DNA of 64,000 nt from Streptomyces lanatus (GTDB lineage Bacteria > Actinomycetota > Actinomycetes > Streptomycetales > Streptomycetaceae). Location of the stretch: positions 248,001 through 312,000 of the forward strand of contig NZ_BNBM01000007.1 of the NCBI RefSeq assembly GCF_014655715.1. Reading direction: 5' to 3'. Numbering within the stretch: position 1 is the stretch's first letter; each line of letters starts with the position of its first letter. Shown here one piece after another: positions 55,612-64,000 of this stretch. The notes beneath the pieces were generated by a model. The model was not told where the DNA came from, ran no database searches, and was given only the letters and a program-made list of their open reading frames with translations. Both the position numbers and the translations under genes were made by a program.

Positions 55612-57006
55612 GTGAGAAACGCGCAGTTCGAGACGTACGGCCCGAGCCAGGCCCAGGAGCCACCGGCTTACGGCGGCTTCGACCCGTACGGCGCTCAGAC
55701 GCTGGCGTACGGGGTGCCGAGGCCCTATGAGCCGCGTACGGACAGTTACGGAACCGGCACCGCTCATGGGGCGGCTTATGAGGCATATGAGTCCTATGAG
55801 GACACGTACCGGCCCGCGTACGAGATCTCCGATACGGCGCACACGCCCGTCGTGCGCCCCAGGAGTGGCCGCCGGGCCGCGCACCGGCGCAGGGCGCGGG
55901 CGGCCGAGCGGGGCGACGGGACCATGCGCAAGCTGGTCCCGCAGGCGCTGGTCGTCGCGTTCCTCGCGGGCGGCACCAGCGCCTTCGTCGCCAAGGACAA
56001 GGGGATCGAGCTGAACGTCGACGGCAAGCCGCGCAGCCTGCACACCTTCGCCGACGACGTCTCCGAGCTGCTGACCGACGAGGGCGTCGAGGTCGGGGCG
56101 CACGACGTGGTCGCACCCCCGCCGGACACCGGTATCGCCAACGGCGACGAGGTCGCCGTACGTTACGGGCGCCCCGTGCGGCTCACCATCGACGGCCAGA
56201 AGCGCGAGGTGTGGACCACCGCGCACACCGTGGAGGAGGCGCTCACCCAGCTCGGAGTGCGGGCGCAGGGCGCGTATCTGTCGGCGGCGCGCTCCCGGCG
56301 CATCGGGCGCGAGGGGCTCACGCTGGATGTGCGCACCGAGCGGGCCGTGACGGTCATGGCGGACGGCCGCGCCCGCACCATCCGCACCAACGCCGCGAGC
56401 GTGAGCGAGGTCGTGGAGCAGGCGGGCGTCACCCTGCGCGGCCAGGACACCACCTCCGTCGCCCTGGACAGCTTCCCGCGCGACGGGCAGACGGTCACCG
56501 TGCTGAGGATCACCGGCCACAAGGAGATCCGCGACGAGGCGCTCCCGTTCGCGGTGGAGCGCATCGAGGACCCCTCGGTGTTCAAGGGCACCGAGGTCGT
56601 CGAGCGGGCGGGACAGGCCGGGCTGAAGCGGGTCACCTACTCCCTGCGCACGGTCAACGGCGTCAAGCAGAAGCCGCGGCGGATCGGGTCCGAGGTGGTG
56701 CGCGAGCCGCAGACCCAGGTGGTGAAGGTGGGCACCAAGCCCCTGCCGACGTCCGTGAGCGGCGCGGGCCAGCTGAACTGGGAGGGCCTGGCGGCGTGCG
56801 AGTCCGGGGGACAGGCGGACGCGGTGGACTCCTCGGGGAACTACGGCGGCCTGTACCAGTTCGACACGGACACCTGGCGGAACCTCGGCGGGAAGGGACG
56901 CCCGCAGGACGCGCCGGCGGAGGAGCAGACGATGCGCGCGAAGAAGCTGTACGTACGGCAGGGGGCGAGTCCCTGGCCGCACTGCGGGGGGCGCCTGCAC
57001 AGGTGA
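55612..57006 (+). CDS. rpfB: Resuscitation-promoting factor RpfB
   Basis: A 464-residue muralytic protein. A Tyr/Pro/Gly-rich cytoplasmic N-terminus (1-85) precedes a basic block and one anchor helix (about 105-122). Three DUF348 domains follow (about 125-285), then a G5 domain (about 290-370) and a C-terminal Rpf lysozyme-like domain (about 387-464). The catalytic Glu is Glu397 in ACESGG. It cleaves peptidoglycan to support spore germination and growth resumption. The 85-residue tyrosine-rich cytoplasmic extension is longer than in mycobacteria. Start GTG at 55612. Confidence 0.93.
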   Translation: MRNAQFETYGPSQAQEPPAYGGFDPYGAQTLAYGVPRPYEPRTDSYGTGTAHGAAYEAYESYEDTYRPAYEISDTAHTPVVRPRSGRRAAHRRRARAAERGDGTMRKLVPQALVVAFLAGGTSAFVAKDKGIELNVDGKPRSLHTFADDVSELLTDEGVEVGAHDVVAPPPDTGIANGDEVAVRYGRPVRLTIDGQKREVWTTAHTVEEALTQLGVRAQGAYLSAARSRRIGREGLTLDVRTERAVTVMADGRARTIRTNAASVSEVVEQAGVTLRGQDTTSVALDSFPRDGQTVTVLRITGHKEIRDEALPFAVERIEDPSVFKGTEVVERAGQAGLKRVTYSLRTVNGVKQKPRRIGSEVVREPQTQVVKVGTKPLPTSVSGAGQLNWEGLAACESGGQADAVDSSGNYGGLYQFDTDTWRNLGGKGRPQDAPAEEQTMRAKKLYVRQGASPWPHCGGRLHR

Positions 57007-57051
57007 GCGCCGGGCGCGGGCCGGGCCGGCGGCGCCCCGTACCCTTGTCGG

Positions 57052-57939
57052 GTGAGCAGCCCCACCCCCGACGCCCTGCTGGGCCCCGCCGACGTCCGTG
57101 AACTGGCGACCGCCCTCGGCGTACGCCCCACCAAACAGCGCGGCCAGAACTTCGTCATCGACGCCAACACGGTCCGCCGTATCGTCCGCACCGCGGAGGT
57201 CCGCCCCGACGACGTGGTGGTGGAGGTCGGCCCGGGACTCGGCTCCCTCACACTGGCCCTCCTGGAGGTGGCCGACCGCGTCACCGCCGTCGAGATCGAC
57301 GACGTACTGGCCGGCGCGCTCCCCGCCACCGTCGCGGCCCGCATGCCGGAGCGCGCCGACCGTTTCGCGCTGGTGCACACCGACGCCATGCACGTCACCG
57401 AGCTCCCCGGCCCGCCGCCGACCGCGCTGGTCGCCAACCTCCCCTACAACGTGGCCGTCCCGGTCCTCCTCCACATGCTCGCCACCTTCCCGAGCATCGA
57501 ACGCACCCTCGTCATGGTGCAGTCGGAGGTCGCCGACCGCCTCGCCGCCGCACCCGGCTCGAAGGTGTACGGCGTGCCGTCCGTGAAGGCCAACTGGTAC
57601 GCCGAGGTCAAGCGGGCCGGCGCCATCGGCCGCAATGTCTTCTGGCCCGCACCGAACGTCGACAGCGGCCTGGTATCCCTGACCCGCCGCACCGAGCCGA
57701 TCAGGACCACCGCCGCCAGGCACGAGGTCTTCGCCGTCGTCGACGCCGCCTTCGCCCAGCGCCGCAAGACGCTGCGCGCCGCCCTCGCCGGCTGGGCGGG
57801 TTCCGCGGCGGCGGCCGAGGCGGCACTCGTCGCGGCCGGTGTCTCGCCGCAGGCGCGTGGAGAGGCGCTGACGGTGGAGGAGTTCGCACGCATCGCGGAG
57901 AACAAGGAAGCCGCCGCCCAGCCCAAGGAGTCCGAGTAA
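57052..57939 (+). CDS. ksgA: 16S rRNA dimethyladenosine transferase (A1518/A1519) KsgA/RsmA
   Basis: A 295-residue methyltransferase. GQNFVIDANTVRRIV, the SAM motif VVEVGPGLGSLTLAL (about 62-76), and catalytic NLPYNVAVPVL (motif IV, NLPY) are all present. It dimethylates two adenines near the 3' end of 16S rRNA. TACCCT (57040-57045) ends 6 bases before the GTG, so the mRNA is probably leaderless. ispE follows with no gap, and is probably translated from the same message. Confidence 0.95.
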   Translation: MSSPTPDALLGPADVRELATALGVRPTKQRGQNFVIDANTVRRIVRTAEVRPDDVVVEVGPGLGSLTLALLEVADRVTAVEIDDVLAGALPATVAARMPERADRFALVHTDAMHVTELPGPPPTALVANLPYNVAVPVLLHMLATFPSIERTLVMVQSEVADRLAAAPGSKVYGVPSVKANWYAEVKRAGAIGRNVFWPAPNVDSGLVSLTRRTEPIRTTAARHEVFAVVDAAFAQRRKTLRAALAGWAGSAAAAEAALVAAGVSPQARGEALTVEEFARIAENKEAAAQPKESE

Positions 57940-58857
57940 GTGAGCGCGAGCGTCACCGTACGGGTCCCCGCCAAGGTCAACGTCCAGCTCGCGGTCGGTG
58001 CCGCCCGCCCCGACGGCTTCCATGACCTGGCCAACGTCTTCCTCGCCGTCGGCCTCTACGACGAGGTCACCGTGACCCCCTCGCCCGACGGGATCCGCGT
58101 CACCTGCGACGGCCCCGACGCCGACCAGGTCCCGCTCGACCGCACCAACCTCGCCGCCCGCGCCGCCGAGGCGCTCGCCGCGCGGTACGGCCGTACGCCC
58201 GATGTGCACCTCCACATCGCCAAGGACATCCCGGTCGCCGGCGGCATGGCGGGCGGCAGCGCGGACGGCGCGGGTGCGCTGCTGGCGTGCGACGCGCTGT
58301 GGGGCACCCAGGCCTCGCGTGAGGAACTCCTCGACATCTGCGCCGAGTTGGGCAGCGACGTGCCGTTCAGCCTGGTCGGCGGCGCGGCCCTCGGCACCGG
58401 ACGGGGCGAGAAGCTGCGCGTGCTCGATGTCGGCGGGACCTTCCACTGGGTGTTCGCGATGGCCGGGCGCGGGCTGTCGACCCCGGCCGTCTTCCGGGAG
58501 TTCGACCGGCTCGGCGAGGGCAGCGACATCCCCGAGCCCGTCGCCTCCCAGTCACTGCTCGACGCGCTCGCCAAGGGCGACCCGGACGCCCTCGCCGCCG
58601 CCGTCTCCAACGACCTCCAGCCCGCCGCGCTCTCCCTCTTCCCGGAGCTCGCCGGCACCCTCGACGCCGGTCTCGCCGCGGGCGCCCTCACCGCGCTGGT
58701 CTCCGGCTCGGGCCCGACCACGGCGTTCCTCGCCCGCGACCCCGAGTCGGCGGCGAAGGTGGCCGACACCCTGCGCTCCTCCGGCACCTGCCGCACGGTG
58801 CGCACGGCGTCGGGACCCGCGCCGGGCGCCACCGTGCTGGACCGGGCCGGAGCGTGA
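57940..58857 (+). CDS. ispE: 4-diphosphocytidyl-2-C-methyl-D-erythritol kinase IspE
   Basis: A 305-residue GHMP kinase of the MEP isoprenoid pathway. PAKVNVQLAVGAARPDGFHDLANVF at the start, the ATP loop PVAGGMAGGSADGAGALLA (about 97-115) and LVSGSGPTTAF near the end are the three GHMP motifs. It phosphorylates CDP-ME. The GTG follows the ksgA TAA directly, with AAGGAG inside the ksgA end. Two GTACT...AGTAC dyads follow its stop. Confidence 0.95.
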   Translation: MSASVTVRVPAKVNVQLAVGAARPDGFHDLANVFLAVGLYDEVTVTPSPDGIRVTCDGPDADQVPLDRTNLAARAAEALAARYGRTPDVHLHIAKDIPVAGGMAGGSADGAGALLACDALWGTQASREELLDICAELGSDVPFSLVGGAALGTGRGEKLRVLDVGGTFHWVFAMAGRGLSTPAVFREFDRLGEGSDIPEPVASQSLLDALAKGDPDALAAAVSNDLQPAALSLFPELAGTLDAGLAAGALTALVSGSGPTTAFLARDPESAAKVADTLRSSGTCRTVRTASGPAPGATVLDRAGA

Positions 58858-58860
58858 CGC

Positions 58861-58876
58861 CGTACTCGCAAGTACG
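58861..58876. promoter_or_regulatory. Inverted repeat after ispE
   Basis: CGTACT-CGCA-AGTACG has perfect 6-bp arms and sits just past the ispE stop. It shares its GTACT...AGTAC ends with the larger palindrome 27 bases on. Confidence 0.55.
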
Positions 58877-58902
58877 CGTTCTTCGCTCGATCTCCACACG
58901 GA

Positions 58903-58922
58903 TGTACTGCGATCGCAGTACA
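58903..58922. promoter_or_regulatory. Perfect 20-bp palindrome upstream of the amidase gene
   Basis: TGTACTGCGATCGCAGTACA is fully self-complementary. It lies 115 bases before the amidase start. No T-run follows, so it is more like an operator than a terminator. Confidence 0.65.
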
Positions 58923-59036
58923 CGCGGGGCGGTTGGGGCGATTAGGGTCGCTTGACGATTCAAGCGTCGGGTCATGGCGTCGGGCCATGAGTCTGCCCGC
59001 GCATCGCCACATGCACCTCTGGAAGGGGACACACCC

Positions 59037-60158
59037 GTGTCCGAATCCCCCACACCCGCCGAGCCGTCCCACCGTAGAAAGCGCTCCCTGTCCCGTCGCG
59101 GCATGATCGCCGCCGGCGGTGCCGTGGCCGCCGGAGCCGCGCTCACCCCCGTGGTGTTCGCCACCACCGACTCCGGCGAGAGCGACAACTCCGCGTCCGG
59201 CTCCGGCGATTCCGGTACGACGCCGGAGAAGTTCCCCGCCACCCGGACCGAGGCCGCCACCGGCACCGGCGAGGCCACCACCGCCTTCGCCGCCTCCTAC
59301 GTCGGGGTGCGCTGGTCCGGCGCGAAGGACGGCGCCGCCATCCGGCTCGCGGACGGCGGCTGGCAGAACCTGGCGAGCGGCTGCGCCCACGTCGAGGACG
59401 GCGGCACGGCCCTGGTCGCCGCCGACAACTCCAAGGCGTACGAGGTGAAGGCCGCCGCCGGCGTCGACGGCGTGCACTCCCTCGCGATCGACACCACCGA
59501 CGGCCCCAATCGCACCGTCCAGGTGCCGAGCGAGCCCACACGCGTGCGTGGCGTCGGCTACCTCTCGCGCGCCGCCTGGGGCGCCGACGAGTCCAAGCGG
59601 TTCAAGCCGGACGGCTCGGTGAACTCGCCCGAGACCTACTACCCGCTGCAGATCATCACGGTCCACCACACCGCGACCCCGAACAACGACCCCGACCCGG
59701 CCGCGACGGTACGCGCGATCTACGAGTACCACGCGATCACCAACGACTGGGGCGACATCGGCTACCACTTCCTCATCGACGAGGCGGGCGCCGTCTACGA
59801 GGGCCGCTACTCCGGCGACGACGGCATCCCCGCCTTCAACCCGGACGGCGACCTCGTCACCGGCTTCCACTCCGTGGGCTACAACTCCGGCGCCCTCGGC
59901 ATCGCCCTCATCGGCAACCTCGACACCCAGGCCCCCACGGACGCCGCCAAGGCCTCCCTGATCCGCCTCATCAAGGTCATAACCCGGTTCAAGGGCCTCG
60001 ACCCGCAGGCGGAGGTGACGTACACCAACCCGGTCAACGGCACCAAGAAGGACACCCGCACCGTCGGCGGCCACCGCGACTACTTCGAGACCGAGTGCCC
60101 CGGCCAGATCATGTACGACCTCCTCGGCGAGGTCCGCGAGGCGGCCGCCCGCCGCTGA
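59037..60158 (+). CDS. Tat-exported N-acetylmuramoyl-L-alanine amidase (PGRP type)
   Basis: A 373-residue secreted protein. A Tat signal (RKRSLSRRGMIAAGG then AAGAALTPVVFA) ends at about residue 40. After a Ser/Gly/Asp linker and a beta-rich domain (about 80-160), residues about 185-365 form an Amidase_2/PGRP domain. Zinc ligands are the His pair in VHHTAT, and the His and Cys in GGHRDYFETECPG. It cleaves the bond between muramic acid and L-Ala. GTG at 59037 has GGAAGGGG eight bases upstream. Confidence 0.9.
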   Translation: MSESPTPAEPSHRRKRSLSRRGMIAAGGAVAAGAALTPVVFATTDSGESDNSASGSGDSGTTPEKFPATRTEAATGTGEATTAFAASYVGVRWSGAKDGAAIRLADGGWQNLASGCAHVEDGGTALVAADNSKAYEVKAAAGVDGVHSLAIDTTDGPNRTVQVPSEPTRVRGVGYLSRAAWGADESKRFKPDGSVNSPETYYPLQIITVHHTATPNNDPDPAATVRAIYEYHAITNDWGDIGYHFLIDEAGAVYEGRYSGDDGIPAFNPDGDLVTGFHSVGYNSGALGIALIGNLDTQAPTDAAKASLIRLIKVITRFKGLDPQAEVTYTNPVNGTKKDTRTVGGHRDYFETECPGQIMYDLLGEVREAAARR

Positions 60159-60285
60159 CACCGGGTCCGCGGGCGCGTCCCGGGGACTACGGGGGGTTCC
60201 CGGGCCGGTCCGTGGACGGGCGTGCCGGGCTGTCGGTGGGCGCGACTACCCTGGAGGGTCGATCGTCCCCCTGGGCAGGAGAGAA

Positions 60286-62094
<1,809 letters not shown>

Positions 62095-62117
62095 CGGTTA
62101 CCGGGCTCACGGGGGCG

Positions 62118-62140
62118 CCTCCACCTGCCGTGTGTGGAGG
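62118..62140 (+). terminator. Hairpin after the ABC-F gene
   Basis: A 7-bp stem CCTCCAC/GTGGAGG has a 9-base loop and lies 24 bases past the stop. Weak but well placed. Confidence 0.5.
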
Positions 62141-62329
62141 CTGTGAAGGTGGATAACGGCCGTATCACAGGGCGGTGCTCCCTTGGGAACAGGGGCGGAT
62201 GCGGGACGGTGGGCTGTCGGTGGCGGGTGATAGAAAGGGCCGCCTGAGAACAGTCTGAGAAACGCTGGTGTGGCCAGAACGCGACGACACAGAACGTGGC
62301 ACCACACCGGTCTCAAGGGGGAACCGCTC

Positions 62330-64000
62330 ATGAGCCAGCCGCCCAACCAGCCGCCGCAGGGTGGTTTCGGCGCACCACAGGATCCGCGGCAGGGCGGTTT
62401 CGGTGCTCCGCAGACCCCGCCTCCGCCGCAGGGCGCCCCCCAGACACCCCCGCCGCCACAGGGTCCACCGCAGATGCCGCCGCCCCCGCAGGGCCCGCCT
62501 GTCGGCACCCCGCAGCCGGGGTACGGCTACCCGCAGCAGCCGGGTCAGCCCGCTCAGCCGGGCCCGTACCAGTCGGGGCCGTACGGCTATCCGCAGCAGC
62601 CCGCGCCGGGCTACGGCTACCCGCCCCAGCCGCAGTATCCGGGCGCGCCCGGCACCCCGCCCGGTGGTTCGGGCAACCCCTTCAAGGGCAAGCCCGCGCT
62701 CATCATCGGTGCCGCCGTCGCGGCGCTGCTCGTCATCGGCGGCGGCGTGTACGCGGTGACGGCGGGCGGTGACGACAAGAAGGACGACAAGCCGGTGGCC
62801 CAGGAGAGCGACGGGCCCAAGAGCTCCGAGTCGCCGTCCGAATCCAGTGGTGGCGACGACCCGGAGAACCTCAACTCCGGTCGCCAGGCGGGCGAGTCGA
62901 AGGTGCTCTGGTACAAGTCGGCACCCGACGCGCCCAAGTCCGGCGCGGACGCCGCCGGCCTGTGGGTCACCGACAAGACCGCGGTGAAGGCGGCGTACAA
63001 GCAGCTCTTCGCCTACAACGTCGCCGACGGCGCGGACGCTTGGGACCCGATCTCCTTCCCGGAGAAGATCTGCGCGGTCACCCCGCAGAAGTCGGCCGAC
63101 GACAAGATCGTCGTCGCGTACATGAACGGCAGCAGCCAGCGCGCCAAGTGCAACCAGATGCAGCAGGTCGACCTCAACACCGGTGAGAAGGGCTGGAAGG
63201 GCGATGTCGCCGACGGCGCGCTGTTCGACAGCACGCTCGACGTCGAACTGGCCATCACCGGCAATACGCTGACGGTGGCCCGCTCGCAGTCCGGCACCGG
63301 GTACGACATCGCCACCGGCAAGAAACTGTGGGACAAGAAGCGGTTCGGCGACAAGTGCTTCCCCGACTCGTTCGCGGGCGGCGACCGGCTGATCGCCGTC
63401 GCGTCCTGTGACGCCTCCGGTTCCAACGAGCACGACGAGATGCAGGAGCTCGACCCGGCGACCGGCAAGGTGAAGTGGACCTTCGCCTACAAGAGCGGCT
63501 GGAAGATCGCGCGCGTCTTCTCCCTCGACCCGCTGATCGTCTACAGCAGCGACAAGGACAAGAAGACCGGGAACATCGCCACGTTCGACTCCTCCGGCAA
63601 GTTCCGCTCGCAGGTCGGCGTCAAACTCGAGATCGGCGCCGAGTGCGGCTGGGCCATCCTGCAGCGTGACCTCACGGGCTGCTCCGGCGTGGTCGCCGAC
63701 GAGGACACGCTCTTCATGCCGACCAAGGCGATCGGGAGCGCCAACGAGATCGTCGCCATCGGCCTCGGCGACGGCAAGGAGAAGTGGCGCGTGAAGTCCC
63801 CGGCGGACGAGACGATGCTGCCGATCAAGGTCGAGGACGGCAAGCTCATCGCCTACGTCCAGCCCTCGTACGACGCGGGCGGCCAGGTCGTGTCGATCCC
63901 GGTCACCGGCAGCAGCCACGAGCCGACGAAGCTGCTCCAGAACCCGGCGAGCGTCGCGAGCATCGAGAACGGCTTCTTCTCCAAGGCGTACGCCTGGGAG
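62330..64000 (+). CDS. PQQ-type beta-propeller membrane protein (partial at right edge)
   Basis: The frame is open from ATG at 62330 to the window end (557 codons). Residues 1-115 are a Pro/Gln/Gly/Tyr-rich cytoplasmic region with repeats (QGGFGAPQ, PPPPQG, YGYPQQP). One transmembrane helix follows (about 123-145; PALIIGAAVAALLVIGGGVY), then an Asp/Lys/Ser linker. From about 185 on, blades of a PQQ/BamB-like propeller appear (LWVTDKTAVK, GEKGWKGDV, TGKKLWDKKRFG, ATGKVKWTFAY). It is probably an extracytoplasmic sensor or scaffold. AAGGGGGAAC lies upstream of the start. Confidence 0.82.
   Translation, partial: MSQPPNQPPQGGFGAPQDPRQGGFGAPQTPPPPQGAPQTPPPPQGPPQMPPPPQGPPVGTPQPGYGYPQQPGQPAQPGPYQSGPYGYPQQPAPGYGYPPQPQYPGAPGTPPGGSGNPFKGKPALIIGAAVAALLVIGGGVYAVTAGGDDKKDDKPVAQESDGPKSSESPSESSGGDDPENLNSGRQAGESKVLWYKSAPDAPKSGADAAGLWVTDKTAVKAAYKQLFAYNVADGADAWDPISFPEKICAVTPQKSADDKIVVAYMNGSSQRAKCNQMQQVDLNTGEKGWKGDVADGALFDSTLDVELAITGNTLTVARSQSGTGYDIATGKKLWDKKRFGDKCFPDSFAGGDRLIAVASCDASGSNEHDEMQELDPATGKVKWTFAYKSGWKIARVFSLDPLIVYSSDKDKKTGNIATFDSSGKFRSQVGVKLEIGAECGWAILQRDLTGCSGVVADEDTLFMPTKAIGSANEIVAIGLGDGKEKWRVKSPADETMLPIKVEDGKLIAYVQPSYDAGGQVVSIPVTGSSHEPTKLLQNPASVASIENGFFSKAYAWE

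Noticed and set aside
54325..58446. Long minus-strand open frame opposite tatD, rpfB, ksgA and ispE
   Set aside because: It covers four confident plus-strand genes, has no recognisable domain, and shows antisense-type composition.

Overview
The window is high-GC actinobacterial chromosome, almost certainly from a Streptomyces. The evidence is strong GC bias at third codon positions, many GTG/TTG/CTG starts, overlapping stop/start pairs, short A+T-richer promoter islands, and lineage markers such as an SsgA-like sporulation protein and SepX. I see no phage, integrase, insertion sequence, CRISPR array or rRNA. One tRNA (Ala, anticodon CGC) is present. Gene order resembles the core region of other actinobacteria: mscL, the FmdB/Ruc-type gene, 5-formyl-THF cyclo-ligase, galU, a moeA/glp gene, rimJ, sepX, then pmt/rsmI, tatD, rpfB, ksgA and ispE occur in the same order in Mycobacterium, with Streptomyces-specific genes inserted between them.

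Layout. 1-10.3 kb: end of a fructose PTS permease, an uncharacterised protein, an L,D-transpeptidase lipoprotein, a P1 (DmpA/NylC-type) peptidase, LtrA, a nitroreductase/azoreductase pair with a MarR regulator, MscL, a SAF-domain protein and an MTA phosphorylase. 10.3-17.5 kb: a zinc-ribbon heat-shock-type protein behind a CIRCE element, an MFS exporter, a CPA1 antiporter, a membrane-anchored penicillin acylase and folate cyclo-ligase. 17.6-23.0 kb: galU, moeA/glp, moaC, mog, rimJ and sepX on one strand. 23.1-30.2 kb: tRNA-Ala, MFS, GNAT, exonuclease III, MerR, and a coupled flavin monooxygenase/hydrolase/SDR operon. 30.3-38.4 kb: a tricorn protease diverging from a TetR-MMPL pair, YbaK-EamA, and a small secreted protein. 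38.5-46.6 kb: methyltransferase, phosphoesterase, serine hydrolase, then a nickel-type ECF transporter operon coupled to ohrR and followed by ohr, diverging from ssgE. 46.6-53.0 kb: two tandem penicillin-binding proteins, an RTX-like secreted protein and the protein O-mannosyltransferase. 53.1-64 kb: rsmI, tatD, rpfB, ksgA, ispE, a Tat-exported amidase, an ABC-F ATPase and a truncated PQQ-propeller protein.

How the genes work together. Much of the window concerns the cell envelope and development: L,D- and D,D-transpeptidases, Rpf muralytic enzyme, amidase, protein mannosylation, SsgE and SepX. A second theme is redox and metal homeostasis: Ohr/OhrR, nickel uptake with a Nur-like operator, azoreductase/nitroreductase, and a zinc-ribbon protein resembling the redox-regulated chaperone Ruc. 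The best leads are regulatory: a CIRCE box on the ruc-like gene, a Nur-like box on the nickel transporter, 4-base coupling of ohrR to that transporter, and co-localisation of a MoeA-family (possible Glp) gene with its possible membrane partner SepX/GlpR. No gene-free stretch exceeds about 265 bases.
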